From: Trematomus loennbergii
Taxonomy: Eukaryota > Chordata > Actinopteri > Perciformes > Nototheniidae
Assembly: GCA_012861695.1 (NCBI GenBank)
Contig: JAAOOA010000056.1
Coordinates: 9,151,207-9,215,206 of the forward strand
Length of the DNA stretch: 64,000 nucleotides
Direction: 5' to 3'
Positions 42,154-55,280 of the stretch are shown here, in pieces. Each line of letters begins with the position of its first letter. Position 1 is the first letter of the stretch. The notes under the pieces are model-generated. The model was not told where the DNA came from, made no database searches, and saw only the letters and a list, made by a program, of their open reading frames with translations. A program made the translations under genes and the position numbers.

Positions 42154-45100
42154 TCAGTTCTCTGTGTGCGTCTGTGTCTGAGGACGGCCGTCTGTTTCTA
42201 GCACGCCAGTCAGTAAGATCTTGTTCCACCAGCGCTCCTTGAAGCTCTGCAAACACACACTGGACAGACTCTCCCCGTCCTGACTGTCCTCTCTCATTTT
42301 GTCTGGGATCAGGTCCTCTGACACCACCTGGGAGATCATACAGTGAGAAGGTGAATGTGTGTTTCTACGTGGAAACTAGGGGTGGGAATCACCAGGCTCC
42401 CCACGATACGATACTATCGCGATACTTAAGCCACGATACGATAGTATTGCGGTTCTACGATATGCTAAGTATTTGCGATACGATATATTCGATATTGCAA
42501 ATCACATGGTCATATCCATGTCCATCTTCCCTTCCTGGTTAAAAAATGTATTTGCAATATGAATAGTTTATGTAAATAACCCAATTTGTGTTATTTGAAC
42601 CTGAAAAGGAGGTGGCATTGTTTTTGTTACTTTCATTGCAATTGTATACATGTCTTAACGTAACTTCCTGTTTTATATACGACCATCTTTCGGAGCGATA
42701 TGCTACAGTTTATATAAATAAATAATAAATAATAATAAAAAAGTTGATATAATAAAATATCGATAATTGGCATCCGTGTATCAATACAATATCACCACGC
42801 AAAGTATCGCGATACTATGCTGTATCGATTATTTCCCCCACCCCTAGTGGAAACTGTCCATATTCAAGCCAAGCACATGTTCACCTCAGTGAGAGTCTAG
42901 GGTTGTTTCTTTGGGATTGAGCCTCTGCAGCACCTCATCTGTCGTCTGTAGGGTGCTTTCAGTGCGCTGCAACACAAAGGAGGACTGCTGCTGCCGGAGG
43001 AATCTCAGCAGGAGTCTGAGGGAGATATTCAGACAATACGATTTACATTTCAACTGTAAGTTTGTCAGTATTCACAGATTATTGTGTAGCTTTATGTGGG
43101 CAAAACAACTCTGATCTTGGTAGGTAAATTCTCAGGATAAAAACCTGTATATATGATTATCTGGATGAGCTTCAGATGTGCGGGACAACTGATTTTAATA
43201 ATGTATATTTCTTGCTGAAGTGTTGATCAAAATTATCAGGGTGCAAACTCTTTCTTTAAAGAAGTCATAAAATATCCAATATTTCCAGTGGATTTCAACT
43301 ACTACAATATATTTAATTGTAGTTCTACCAATTTCTATTAGTAAGTTGTCTAATTTGTGCTGTGTATTAAAGTGTATTTACTTTACCTTGTCCTGATGAA
43401 ACAGGTGCAAGCTTTCAGCCAGACTCTGTCTCCATCGAGCTCTGCTGCCTCCTCCTCCTGCTGCTGCTCCTGAATGTCTCCATCATTCTGCGTTTTCTCT
43501 GCTGGTTCACAACTCTGTAAAGAACAACATCCTAATAAAGGAAAATACAACAATCAAATAAAACCAATGTCAATTTGTTCTATTTTTCATTTATGCATTG
43601 GATGGAGCCCATCCTACCTGAGGTTCTGTTGCTGTCCAGCAGCTCCAGACACATCTGTCCCAGGTTGAACCAGTGCCAGGGGTTGAAGGGCAGCAGGCTG
43701 CAAAGCTGCTGCAGGCAGGACATACTCGATGCTAAGGCTCCAAAATGCTGGTAGATCCTGACCTTCAGTGAAGGATTACATTTGAATTAAAGGAACACCT
43801 CTAAAATGATAATATTAACATGCAATTCTCAGCCTGTTCCCCTGAAATCATGAAGAAAACGTTATCTTTCTCACATGCTTTCACAGTGAAGGAATAATTC
43901 AGTAACGGAGAACATTTCTTGATGAGTTGATGTGAAAGGGGTCGCGTTTAACGACAGCAAAACTATAAAAAGACGTGAGACTGTTTTAGCATTAGTGTTT
44001 GAAATATTACAGTTTTAGTGTAAATGTGCTTGGGAAGTAGTGAGCATATGACTTGATAAATGAGACTTGGATTACACAGCATGAGTTTCTATACGGGTGT
44101 TTTCATACATTCTTTCTTCTTTGACCTTTAGGGCATGCAAGGAAAACAAAGCTTTCTTCGAGGATTCAAGGTCACACAGGTAGAGGAATTTATTAGAATG
44201 ATTTGCTTGTGTTTTGCGAATGCTTACCTTAAGCAGCAGGATGCTGATCAGGTGACAGGTGTTGGACGCGTCTTTGCTCTGCAGAGAGATCATGTAGACT
44301 GAGTTCTGGTCACTTTTTATGCGAAGCTTTCACACTGGTTTCTTATCTCATTTTATTAGAGCTATGGAAATGCAAATGTGACTACGGCTTTTTAATACCG
44401 GAGCTTCCCAGAATCTGGGGCACATAAAAACACAGAAACACTCTTCTTTAAAGGCGCAGAAATGTGACGAAAAGGGCAATATTAAGGCTGTCCCAGTGAA
44501 ATTGTCAGGTTTACTCATACATCATTTTAATAGGTATTAACCCATTAAAGGCACACAACTAATATGCGGTGAAAATAACAATGGCTACCTTGAAGTTAAG
44601 AAATAAACGTTTAATATTTGCTTATATTGAAAGTGTATTGTATCATATAATACACATATGTATACTGTTTAAACTTCAACCTACCATGTGACCTACTAGC
44701 CTACACGAGACAAAATATCTCAAATGGTGAATTATTGTTTTTGTCCTTGTTGCTTTTATACTAGTTATCATCTACTAAATGTTGTGCACAATTTGGAAAA
44801 ATAACTCATTGCGAATATATTTTAGCATATATATTGCAATAGCAATATATATTATAATATTTAAAGGATCGTATAAAACAAGGAATTTTAGTCTGTAGGA
44901 AACCGGATTTTCTGCAGCAACATAATACTTTCATATATGTTGCATCTATCAGATATTGTACTACCATATTGCGATTTTGATTGATTGTGAAGCCCTAATT
45001 TTTTTAACACCCAACATACAGATAGGGGACTGCAGTCAGAGTAGGAAAAGCTCATTGGAGAATTACCAGCAGGTCAGTCAAGTGCAGCGCCCGGTCCCTC

Positions 45101-47038
45101 TGTCCCAGTTCGGTGCAGCATCGGGCCATTCCTCCAGCACATCTCTCCTGATGGTCAGGTTGTTGACAGAGTTCAGCTCCAGGCAGCTGCTGTATACATC
45201 CAAGGCTTTCTAAACCCACCGCACCACGACAACACAACATTTACATTCCTCAAAGGGGATAACAGATCACATGATCGGTATGGGACTAGGGTTGGAACAA
45301 TACAGTTAAATTGAAAGATGGACAATTTTTTATTCAATAAAAGCGTTAATTCTTACATTGAAAAATAATGTTCTTTGCAACATTAATAATAATACATTTT
45401 ATTTGTAAGTGCTTTTTCAGGTGCTCAAAGACACTTTACAGTGTTATAAAATAGGAATAAAATAAAAATAAAATGAAAAATATAACAAAGTTGACAAACT
45501 TATAACCAAGACATGCCATCGGACCGAGTGTAGTACACATAATGTCACTATTAAAAAATTTAATTTTTTAAGATTGCATTGAGAGAGAAAATGTTTCCGG
45601 ATAAAAGCTAACTTTGGAAAATGTCATTAAATGTACCATCCCTTTGCAACCCCGAAGGTCACAGTGTGTGTATAATTACATATCATGATAGCAGAACTGT
45701 GTTGTTCTAAATACAGCAGATTACAGCTGTTTTGTATTTTAACATCTAAACCTGGTTTCACAAGGGGTTTGGTGTGTTGTAGTTATATGTTACTTAACTA
45801 GTCTTTTTCCTGTTATCTTGAAATGTTGCTCAGTAGCACACGGCTGAATATAGTTAATATATTCCTTTTTGCTCTGTTGGGTAGAATATGTCAATGTGTA
45901 CATGACAGGAATAAGTAATGTAACCAATGCTGGATGTTGTTTACATAGTATCAGCTCTAAAAACATGCAAATACCGGCCATGACGTGAACCAGCAGGAAC
46001 ACATTGAACTCAGAGAATCCACTTTGTATTTAACTTGTTTTCAACTTCACTGGTCAGTAAAACAATTCACAATGGTCGTTGAGAAGTATTTAAAATGAGA
46101 GATAATCGACTGTCTTAATACCTGATAGTTCCCTTGTTTCAAAGCCAAGTCTCCTCTGAACTTATACACCTTCTGCTTCTCCAAAGGATCATCTGTACAG
46201 AGAGCAGAACTCTCACAGAACCACTGCAGAGAAACAAGACAAAGAGATAAGTGGGTACTCTGCAAAATAACTAACGCTGTCATGTAAGGTACAAGGAGCA
46301 TACCTGTTTGTTTTTTAAAGTCTGGTAACCTTATTTGAGTATATCATGTACTGAGATAGCTTTATGCAGTGGTAGAAAAAGTATTCAGATTCTTTATTTG
46401 TACTAATACCAAACTTTAAAAAAAAAACACAATTTCAAGTAAATGTACTGCAACAAGAATGGTATTAAAGTAAAACGACTCATTGCAGAATTGAACAAAT
46501 CTTCCCATTTAAGTAATCATAAATAATCATATATTTGTATATAGTTTCCTAAGTGTTGTTCGTCAAAATCTGAATTTTAAGTAAATAGTAAATACATCTG
46601 GAAAAATAAATGTAGTGGAGTTAAAAATACCAAATGTGCCTCCAACATGTAGAAGAGTAGTATCGGGTAAAGTACAAGTACTCAAATGTGTACTTAGTTA
46701 CTTTCCACCACTGGCTCTATGTTCTCCCTGTTCGTGGAGACAGGCCAGACTGTTTACTAAAGAGTTGACCACAGCTAGCTTGCTGCTTCCTTTCATTCAT
46801 AGCCTTTTCCCGCCACAAGACCAGGGTGGCTTCTTCAATGCCCGGCATTATACTACACACAGCAGCTGCTTGTTTATCCAGTAACGTTACGTTTATAACG
46901 TTGCAGTGTATGGTTTGTATTGAACAGACTCGCCTCTGGTTCACAGCGTTTGGCGTTGTAATGGGACAGAGGCACGGCGACTCGGTCCTTCGCCTGAAGA
47001 AACACAGAGTCGTCGAACGTGCTCCCAAATATCTCCAT
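42154..47038 (-). CDS. c8orf76: C8orf76 orthologue, TPR-like protein (8 coding exons)
   Basis: A vertebrate protein with TPR-like helices; its function is poorly known. Exons: 47038-46934, 46223-46122, 45209-45067, 44278-44228, 43762-43618, 43531-43387, 43015-42885, 42327-42154. About 332 residues (human 380). Blocks shared with the human protein: FDDSVF near the start, CEPEWF across exons 1-2, KVYKFRGDLALKQGNYQ (exon 2), LPFNPWHW (exon 5), WLKACTCFIRTRLLLRF (exons 6-7), FKERWWNKI (exon 8). Exon 1 ends at a GC donor (CCAGAG then GCGAGT). Exon 6 uses the acceptor at 43532, which restores the frame. Exon 3 lacks one base near 45131-45135 (RDVLEGMARC motif) and exon 7 lacks two bases in a TC repeat near 42888-42896. 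With these allowed, all phases close. Confidence 0.88.
42377..42846. mobile_element. hAT-type MITE with perfect 8-bp target duplication
   Basis: Ends TAGGGGTGGGAATCA and TTTCCCCCACCCCTA, internal CGATACGATAC / TATCGCGATACT motifs, and identical flanking 8-mers gtggaaac at 42369-42376 and 42847-42854. It fills most of the short c8orf76 intron 7 (558 bp). Confidence 0.92.
44800..45000 (-). mobile_element. MITE relic with AGGGCTTCACAATCAA end
   Basis: In c8orf76 intron 3, just downstream of exon 3. The minus strand begins TTAGGGCTTCACAATCAATC and continues with GCAATATGG, ATATTGC and similar repeats, as in a common fish hAT-type element. I cannot define the other end. Confidence 0.45.
45385..45490 (-). 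mobile_element. LINE 3' tail fragment
   Basis: In c8orf76 intron 2. The minus strand shows a tail (ACACTGTAAAGTGTCTTTGA, then AAAAAGCACTTACAAATAAA and ATTATTATT) like the 3' ends of fish L2/Rex LINEs and like the copy at 3.6-3.8 kb. Confidence 0.6.
46361..46718. repeat. Interspersed repeat with CCACCACTG end
   Basis: In c8orf76 intron 1. It starts GCAGTGGTAGAAAAAGTATT and ends GTTACTTTCCACCACTGG, with GTACAAGTACTC inside. Same family as the element at 24627-25020. Confidence 0.6.
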
Positions 47039-47619
47039 CGGGAAATCACGAATAACTCCCTACTATTAATATTTAACGCGACAGAAACAAATGTCTATCT
47101 GAAACTCATGCAGGTTTGTTTACGCCCTCATGGTTACAGTCCTTAAGTGTAAAGTGCACAACGGATACAACGTCGAGGATGAATAGTTCCGGGCAGAAAG
47201 GTTCCGAGCGACGAATGAAATGGGTTACACGCAGCAAACATGAACACAAGATTGATTAAACTGAAACTCAAATACCAAAAACTATTATTGTTGAAGGCAA
47301 GTGTGTCGTCATAATGCCCAGCCAAAAAACTGAACCCACCAATAAGTAGGCCTATAGGCAGTAGCTTACTTTCACACATATGCATTTAGAGGAAATAATA
47401 TACTGTAAGTGTAAATGTCATTCAATCAACAACAGAAATACTGATGGCGGCATATAGACAAGTTGTAGGCCTACCCTACTAAAGTTATACCAAATATTTG
47501 TGGCCACATAAGAATTATTTAATGAGAAAATACAAAATCCTTTTAATTTAACCCTTAGCTGCATAAGTGGGTATTTTTTGACCCGGTGAGGTGGTTTTCT
47601 TGAAGTATCTTGTAATTTT

Positions 47620-49131
47620 TTATTCAAATGTTAAGCAGTGATCATTGACCCAGAACCAGAAATCAAGGATGCAGATGTTGCCGAGGCCCAGCCACAAAGT
47701 CAGTGGTGGCGTTCATGGCCTCCAACTCAACCATGGTCTGGGTTTTTGCGTCAAGGATGGAAGCCAGGTCCATGTTCTCGTCCCTGCAGTAAGAGAGAGC
47801 TTCTTCCCAAGTCTTACTCTCTTGGATCAGCAGGGTGATTCTAGAAAAACAAACACATAAGCTTTATTTTTAAAGTGAATAAAAACCAAATATGTGAACA
47901 AGCAGTTTTAGTGGTAAGGGCAAACACACAATAGTTTATGTTTAGTTATCTCCCACAGTAATGACATTTAAATAATAGGACAAAAATGACAAATGATTTA
48001 AAATCTTCTATCTATGGTAATAATTAGGGCTAGGCGGTGTGACAACAAACTCATTTCAAGTTTTTTTTCTCCAAATTATAACGGCATCACAGTATTTATT
48101 TATTTTTCAATGATTTGACATTTGTTTACATTATATGTTTTTCCTATCATAGAACAAATCATGCTTCTTCAAGCGACGCCTGACTCGACTTTACTTTAGA
48201 CATTTGTTGAAGCCCATCGTATTTTCTTACATTCTTCATACTCTAATAAGTTCTTTCTGTTGAGGTGGGGGAGTAAATTACTTGTGTTAAATAAATGCAA
48301 TAAATGTTTAATTGGTCCAGGTCAGATTTTTTAAATCTGAAAAACCTCCAAACGACAGACACAAAAAAGTTGTTCTTGTGTCATATATATCTCCATCTCC
48401 AGTCTCATTTTCTTCAGTGTCCAACTTTACATTCAGCTTCACATGTTATGTTACTGCTACTACACTTGACACTGTACCCCAGCATGCACTTCAGCGGTGC
48501 GGCAGTGAAAGGAGTCCCAGGGCAATCTTTTATGCCAATTATTTAATTATTTTATGATTATATATATTTTTTGTACCTCTTTTGTGCCATTGATTTTCAC
48601 TTCGCACAGAACTAAAGGCTTCGGTTGTAGGTTCTGGTAGATCACAGTGATGTAGCGTCCATACACATTTCCATAACCTATAAAGGTATTCTATTTGCAT
48701 ATGTTGAAGTTTTCAATTGTTTCAAACCTTGAAGAGAGAAAAAGAGATGAACACAAAGTAAGATGGAGACACATTTTCTTTGACGTCTTGAAGCCTGAAA
48801 AGTGAATTAAAGGAAATCAAAGTAACATGAACTTAGGCTATTACTTGAGGTTGGCAGCTCTGTTGCACTCAGGAGAGTACCCGATGTAGATCTCAGCACC
48901 GCTTATATCACTATGAACAGAGTCTTTGTTGAAGTTTCAATACTACTAATTTTGTAGACACCCATCAGATCAATTCTCCACCAGCTGTTCATCTGTTTCA
49001 AGGTGTTAACACATTTCTCTACATCCTCATCAATAGCTCTGTCAGAAGTGTATTTCTCATTGCCTTCTTCATAGATTGAAGACTGGTATGTTTGGTCCCA
49101 CTCAGTTGTATACTTTCTGTGTTGAAGGAAG
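47620..49131 (-). pseudogene. Broken F-type lectin plus C-type lectin gene
   Basis: Three exon-like blocks. 49131-48845 and 48727-48577 form an F-type lectin (fucolectin/tachylectin-4) domain: YQSSIYEEG, AIDEDVEKC, WWRIDLMGVYKISSI, SGAEIYIGYSPEC, GRYITVIYQ, LVLCEVKING. 47840-47620 starts a C-type lectin domain: KTWEEALSYCRDENMDLASI, then LGLGNICILDFWFWVNDHC and a stop overlapping AATAAA. Typical C-type domains run about 50 residues further and hold the Ca2+/sugar-binding loop and last cysteines, which are absent. The RGDCC fucose-binding segment of F-type lectins is replaced (NFNKDSVHSD). Faults: one base missing after KISSI, an in-frame TAG in the second block (ICK-stop-NTF), two bases missing at FVWLG, and mismatched phase between blocks two and three. 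I find no start or signal peptide upstream. It may be a relic, or a real gene degraded by the sequence errors common in this window. Confidence 0.65.
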
Positions 49132-50724
49132 CTGTAGGTGAAAACAGAATTATTATATAAAAATAAATTCCAAACACTGGCCCTTAACTTTAACTCTAAA
49201 AGGTGTTAGATGGGAGAAGATGTATCACTACTGTAGTCTTACTCTACACCAGAACAGTGTTAAATTGCAGCTGTACTAATCTCCTTCACTACTGAAAATA
49301 TACTAAACAAAAGCAACATTGCTCAACTGTTATTTCCAGTCAAATCACCTACAGACTTATTTTAATATCTGTGATCATGCTGTGTTCTCTCTGCTCTACC
49401 AACAACGGAAGAGTGTTACAACATGCAAATATCCCTGCATCTCCTTCATATTACCTCTAACAGGATGCTAAACAAATACCTGCGTAAGTTGTTTAGGTTT
49501 CCTGCTGAATACATTTAATCATCAGTTACATTACAAAAAAAAGGGACATTATTGGGACATTCGCAATACTTGCTGATCTGGATTTAGTTCTTATTTCACA
49601 TTTACTCAAAGCTAAATAATGTTGCTCACAAAGCTCACATATTAAAATCTAAATGTATTGGGGTTTGTCTTTAAAGAAGTAGAAAAATTTGTTTTTCATT
49701 TAGCTGGGAATCAAGACAAAGCCTCAATTAAAGACTTAGTATAGCACAAACTGCTGCCTTTACATCTGGTCGCTACGAGCTGATGGTCGCAGGGTTCACA
49801 GAAAGGAATGGTTGTCTTTCTAAAGCAGAGGTGATACCCAAAGATACAGTTTTTAATCAAAGTTTATGACGGATACTCTCAGGGTTTAACACCGTGCTGA
49901 AATACAGTTCAGGCAGAGTAGGAATAACTTAATGTAATGGAAATATCAGTACCATAGACACAGAATAACACACATTTAAACTGTAGAGTTGTTTTAGGTC
50001 AGCAACAGCGACATTTCTGCATTCATGGCATAGGTTTTTTAAGTTGAAAACTAAGATCATAGCTAATGTTTTCTTTTAAAACCTACCTCTAGGGACCAAA
50101 TGTTTGTTAAAGGAGTGACGTCTTTAAATAAGGGGTGATTTAAGGAACATTAACACATTTATTTGGAGTATACAGTTTGATTATTGTATTATATCTGTGT
50201 CTACGGACTGTAACCTAATACAGAAGCTGAGAGATCTCTGTCATGATTCGGTAAAATGGGTCCAGAAGTAAACAAGTTGTATTGAGACAAAAATAAAAAG
50301 CAATTGAAGCAATACTTTTTGGGTAAAAACTATCAACAAATAATCAGATCTGAAAAACCAGAAGTAACTGTAAATGTCAATGCTGTATAGTAAAAACATT
50401 TGAATCTCTGATTGCTGTAAGAAACATTCAAGCGACTACCTGTCTAAATACAGACAACGAGTGAGGAGTATAGCAGGAGTAAAGGACACAGATATGACAT
50501 ATGCACAACAGGACATCAGGTAAACTACTCAGATCACAATGTTAGCTCTACTGCACAAAGTTAACTGCAATACATGTTAGAAATAAAATCAAAACTCAGG
50601 GAGCAGACTTGGCACCTCATCATCCAGGAACAACTATTTGAGAACATGATTAATATTGAAAACAGATTTATCAGACAGGCTGGTTGTGTTACTACCTTCT
50701 GTCTAAAAGCCGGCCAGGAAACCA
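49132..50724. other. Intergenic DNA, nothing recognised
   Basis: AT-rich sequence upstream of the lectin relic. I found no further lectin exon, signal peptide exon or other coding similarity on either strand. Confidence 0.5.
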
Positions 50725-51499
50725 TTAAAGGGGTACTCCACGATTTAGTACCTCGAATACAGAAAGTTGGGGGACTCATGGGAAGACATGTTTTTTTTTA
50801 AATACCAAAAACACTAGACAAAAATCGAGCTGAATGCAACAGATTGGTGTATTTTGATGACCCTCTATATATCAACTTTTTCAAACCTACAATTTCAAGT
50901 GCGAGTTCACTGCTATACCATTGGGAAATCTGAATCCCCCTAAAGACATCACTGTGACATGAGCTTTTTCACCAAAGACCATAATACCAAATTATTTTTC
51001 TGATTTAACAAACTTCTGTTGCGATTTGTTAATAAAGCTTTTAATGTCTGTCATCATTCTCTATGACGTTATTGCCTCGTTTGTGTGTGGCAGGAGTGTT
51101 TTAATGGCAGGGAAATGTTTTTAAAAGGTTAAACGCCAACAAATATGTATTGACACATAATTATTTTACAAATAAACATCTGTGGTGAATTTAGAAAACT
51201 ATTACATTTATATCTTTCCCCCCAAAAAATGATTCAACGGTCTTAAAAATGTTTCGATCACATGAGTTGGAAACATTCCTTTGCAACCAATAGTTTCATG
51301 CTAACAGTAATAGTGTGGACTGATCTTTATCTGCGAATTTGCAGAAAAACTGTGTTTCACAGATGCAAAAAATGATATCAATGATGTGAATGAATCTTCA
51401 AAATTTGGTACAGTCCAGAAATGTCCCTCCATGGGAAATATACACTTGTATTCCTAAAGGTCGTACTTCATGTGTACATTCTGTGGAGTACCCCTTTAA
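50725..51499. mobile_element. TTAA-flanked MITE with GGGGTACTCCAC ends
   Basis: AGGGGTACTCCAC at the left and GTGGAGTACCCCT at the right, both bordered by TTAA; 775 bp. A 75-codon open stretch inside (50574-50801) crosses the left end and is not a gene. TTAA flanks suggest mobilisation by a piggyBac-type enzyme. Confidence 0.8.
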
Positions 51500-54400
51500 A
51501 AAACTGCGTTGCAAATTTGATATAAAAATGTTTTCCGTTTTTCTGTTAAGTAATATAACTTTCCAAAACAGCTCCAAGTTCCTCATATTCGGACACATAA
51601 TTAACATGTACAATTTTTTTTGTAGACTATTCCTTTAACTAATTGCATGTCTTTTCTCTTGAGTTTTGACTTTATATTATTGGCAACATAAGAACCTCAA
51701 AGCAGCTCGGGGAAACACTGGCTGAACTCTAAAACTGACTCTATTTCAAAAACACTACTCAATATTGTCTATCCACTGCTGTCTGGAAAGAGTTGTAAAG
51801 ACACGGTATTCATAGATAGAAACATATAAAACCATTTAAAACAGAGCGACTATAGTAAAGACAAAGCAAACTGTAAAAGACTGTGGGCTGGATACCGGGG
51901 ACAGGATTAAGCCTAACCTGTGGATTTAAACAAGACAGCCAGTTTGTAACATGTGTACAAATTAGCATGTGAAATACCAGAACTCTATAGAAAGGGCACA
52001 AAATGGCTGCCGTGCAATGACTGCAATTTTGGTGATAACATAGTTCCGAGCTAAGGACTGAAATGGGTCCATGAGTTGGGAAATAAACAAAAACAAGAAA
52101 CAGGTCCATAAATGAAAAGTGACTGGTATTTTTAGAAGGTAAACACAAAAGTATCCCAGATTAGGCTTGTACTGTGCCAGTATACCAACCCAAAACACTG
52201 TATGTACAAAATGAGCAGTTGTCTTGGTTATTGCATGCATTATTAGACAAAAGCTATACCTTGATATTTTGAATTTCCTTTGTTCAAGGGCACTTGTCAC
52301 ATTACAACAAAATGCTTTGAGGATTCAACTCTCCTTCACTCGCCATTAAATTAAAAAACAGTAGCTTGCGGCTAGCAGACAAAACTGCTTTAAAAGTTAA
52401 TCATTTAATTGTAGTGTAATAGTGCCTGGTGGGGAAAAAAACAATTAAATTGCCAAGGTATCGGTTTAAGTACTTACAGAGAAGTTTCAAATTTCAACTT
52501 CAGTTTTTTAGGCATCTTTTAGCAGAAAGCAGAGCTCGGTCATGCATCACAGCTTAGTTTGAACAAGCATTCTTTAGGAATCACCCAACAGTATGTGATT
52601 TCCAAAGCATTCACAAATCATCATATTCGGTCGAGAGTTGGGGAAGTTCTGTTCAAACAAGCGTACGAGCCATGTAGGCACATATAGGTTTATCTGCAAA
52701 GGTGAATCAGTCTCTCCTCTTTTGTGAAGAACTCCGGTTGACTGTTAATGTCCTGTCATGTCATACGGTTAAGCGTGTGAGAAGAGTTTGAAAGAGGAGC
52801 ATTATTTGGTTGACTTTCCCGCCGCAAAGGCAATGCTGTGCTGTTTCTTCAGGCGTTACAATAATTCCTTCCACAAAAAAAAGTGAATTTTCCAAGAATG
52901 TCTGTTTTCTGAACAGTTTCAGTCTTTTGAAGAGTTGTCCCTAAGGCTCTGTCTGCCTTTCTTATGGGCATTTAACGCGGAGAGAGTAAACAGGACACCA
53001 AATTCACAGAAGCATGTCTTGGGAAGTGCACATCAGGAGTATAGGCATTCATTTCACAAAAGAGGAATAGAGGAGAGGGGTTAAGAATCAGAGGGAGAGA
53101 TGGGAGGGAATCCCCATGTTTCAAAGCAACAATACATACATGACGACACATATAACACGTGTGCATTTGCAGAAGGAGAAAGGCTAAAATAAAATCAGGC
53201 TCAAATTGTGCAATTTAGCAAAAGAAAGCAATGGGTGATTGTTCAACTAGTTTTTGAGCCATATAAACATCCAAACATTTAACACATATCATTAAAAACA
53301 TGGATAAATGGATACCCCTACTGAAAACACACGAGGATTAAGAAAAGAAGGCAAAATACTGGTTTAGTTTTTAGTCATACAAAACAGATTTGGTCTCTCA
53401 GAGCCATTTTATGGTTTAATAAGAGATAAGGTGCCAAATAAGGATCCAGTCCACTATATACACAAGTGGACAAAGTGCATTTTTCTTTGAAAGTTTAGTT
53501 TAGGTGCTTCACGTTTGTCTCTTGAATGCAGACTAGGGTCAATTCAATATTTGAAATACTGTTTAACAGTTTTTCTTAAAAGTCAAGGTCAAGACCCAAA
53601 AATGATTCACTGGCCTTGTTTTTTATATGAGCAGAAACGCCCAGACCTAAAAACATTGTGTGGTGACAACTTGTGGTTTAACATTTGCATGGGTTAAACT
53701 CTGCAATGCATCCCCCACATCTTAAAATGTAGTACATCCATTCAACCCGTCCCAAACCCAACTAGAGTCAAGGGAAAACACTGCGGCAAAATAATTCTAT
53801 TATCATTTCAGTGGACTGCCTCTGATCATTTAGTTCACACATGGTGCCTCAGACTGTAAACTGTAGCTCACTGCTCAGAAGAAAACACATTCAACGCTGA
53901 GACAACAGCCTTATACTGTCTGAATCCCCCTTTAAAAAGGTCATAATAGCACAGGAAGTGTTCTATAAAAAGGTGACATTTGTTTTAAAGCATTATTAAC
54001 AGTACATACTAAACACATACATTTTTTCCATCAGATTTCTATGTGTTCTGTTCAAAATCTATAACACTAATGAAAAAAGAAGCTGCTATAAAGGGAAGAC
54101 TTGGGTAGACACCCTGTGTTTAAAAGCACCGTGGCATTGGCATTCATTCAGCAGTACGGTACTTTGTGTCTTATCGTTTCTGACTTTCAGTGTCATCATC
54201 AATCCATGTCGGCTCCAACAACCTGCTGAATCATATCCGGCCCTTGCATTGGACTACACAGGTGCTAGGAAAAAAGGTGCCGTTAGAAGTAAAATCAACC
54301 GGTTCCACAAATAGACGTATGCTAGTTTCATTGGGGACATTGCTTAGCAGTGACATCTAGCTGTGATACGCTTTAAAGCACTTTTGTAAACACACAAATG

Positions 54401-54620
54401 ATTCTGGGACATTCATATATCAGTAGATTTAAGTTAGAATTTAGGCCAAAGCAGCCTAATTTAGTACATTTATCTCCAATGCTTGCTTCATTTAAGCAGT
54501 CAATCATTTAACGAGGGGCAACATTTAAATCCCTCATTTACAACAGTATTCATGATTGCAATGTAAAGATGTGTCTGGATATCCTTTTTTGATTTCATTT
54601 TAAGCTTGAAGATTGCACTT
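51500..54620. other. Non-coding DNA, possible zhx1 3' UTR region
   Basis: No coding exon seen on either strand and no clear transposon. zhx1 runs leftward into this interval after its stop at 55588, so part may be its long 3' UTR, but I cannot place the end. Confidence 0.4.
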
Positions 54621-54622
54621 CA

Positions 54623-55280
54623 ATAGCCGCGTTCACACCGGAGTACTTTTCACCGTACTTTTCGCGTTTAGTTCCGTTAGTACCCCTTATGTCGCGTTCA
54701 CACCAAAAAGAGCACTTAATCTCGGGAACTTTTACCCCCATTTTTAGTGCCTGCTGAGAGGTGGTACTTTCCTGGGGGAAAAAAGTGCCCCAGTTCTGGT
54801 TGGCTGGGCGAATTGCAAACCATGCCCCATACAACTCTGAAATGTTTTGTAGAGCCGCCATTTTATTATCCTGGCATTAGCATTATTAGCATTAGCATTC
54901 GCCCAGTGCACAAACGCAGAGAGACTAACTTATGGCAACACAAAATAAAACATGGGAGCGGTAGAGATGAGGAGGTGTCGGCGTTCTGGCGATTTACTCG
55001 GAAGGCTTCAGTAGAAGCTGCTGGGAGTCCCAGCAGCTTCTATGAAGCCAGTCCCCAACTCCGGGGACTTCCGGCCGGGGACTCCGGGTGGCAGTATACG
55101 CCAGTAAACCCAAAGCAGAAGAAGACGAAGTGACGTCAGCGGCTCATTTGCGTAATCTTCCCTCAGGGAAAAGTACTCCGGTGTGAACGCGATCTGTACT
55201 AAGTGCCCTGGGGTAATAAGTGCCGGGGCACTGAGTGCCGGCACTAAATACGGCAAAGTACTTGGTGTGAACGCGCCTAG
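54623..55280. mobile_element. Inverted-repeat element with Myb-like ORF remnant, copy 1
   Basis: Ends GCGTTCACACCGGAGTA and GGTGTGAACGCG. The sister copy at 61124-61773 shares the middle, including a palindrome around CAGCAGCTTCTA and the segment AAGTGACGTCAGCGG. An internal open stretch reads [16 protein letters not shown], resembling the start of a Myb/SANT-like domain of Harbinger-type elements. It lies about 300 bp after the zhx1 stop, probably in its 3' UTR. Confidence 0.75.

Noticed and set aside
54747..55133. A 128-codon plus-strand open frame
   Set aside because: It lies inside a short inverted-repeat transposon present twice in the window; only its Myb-like piece is of interest.
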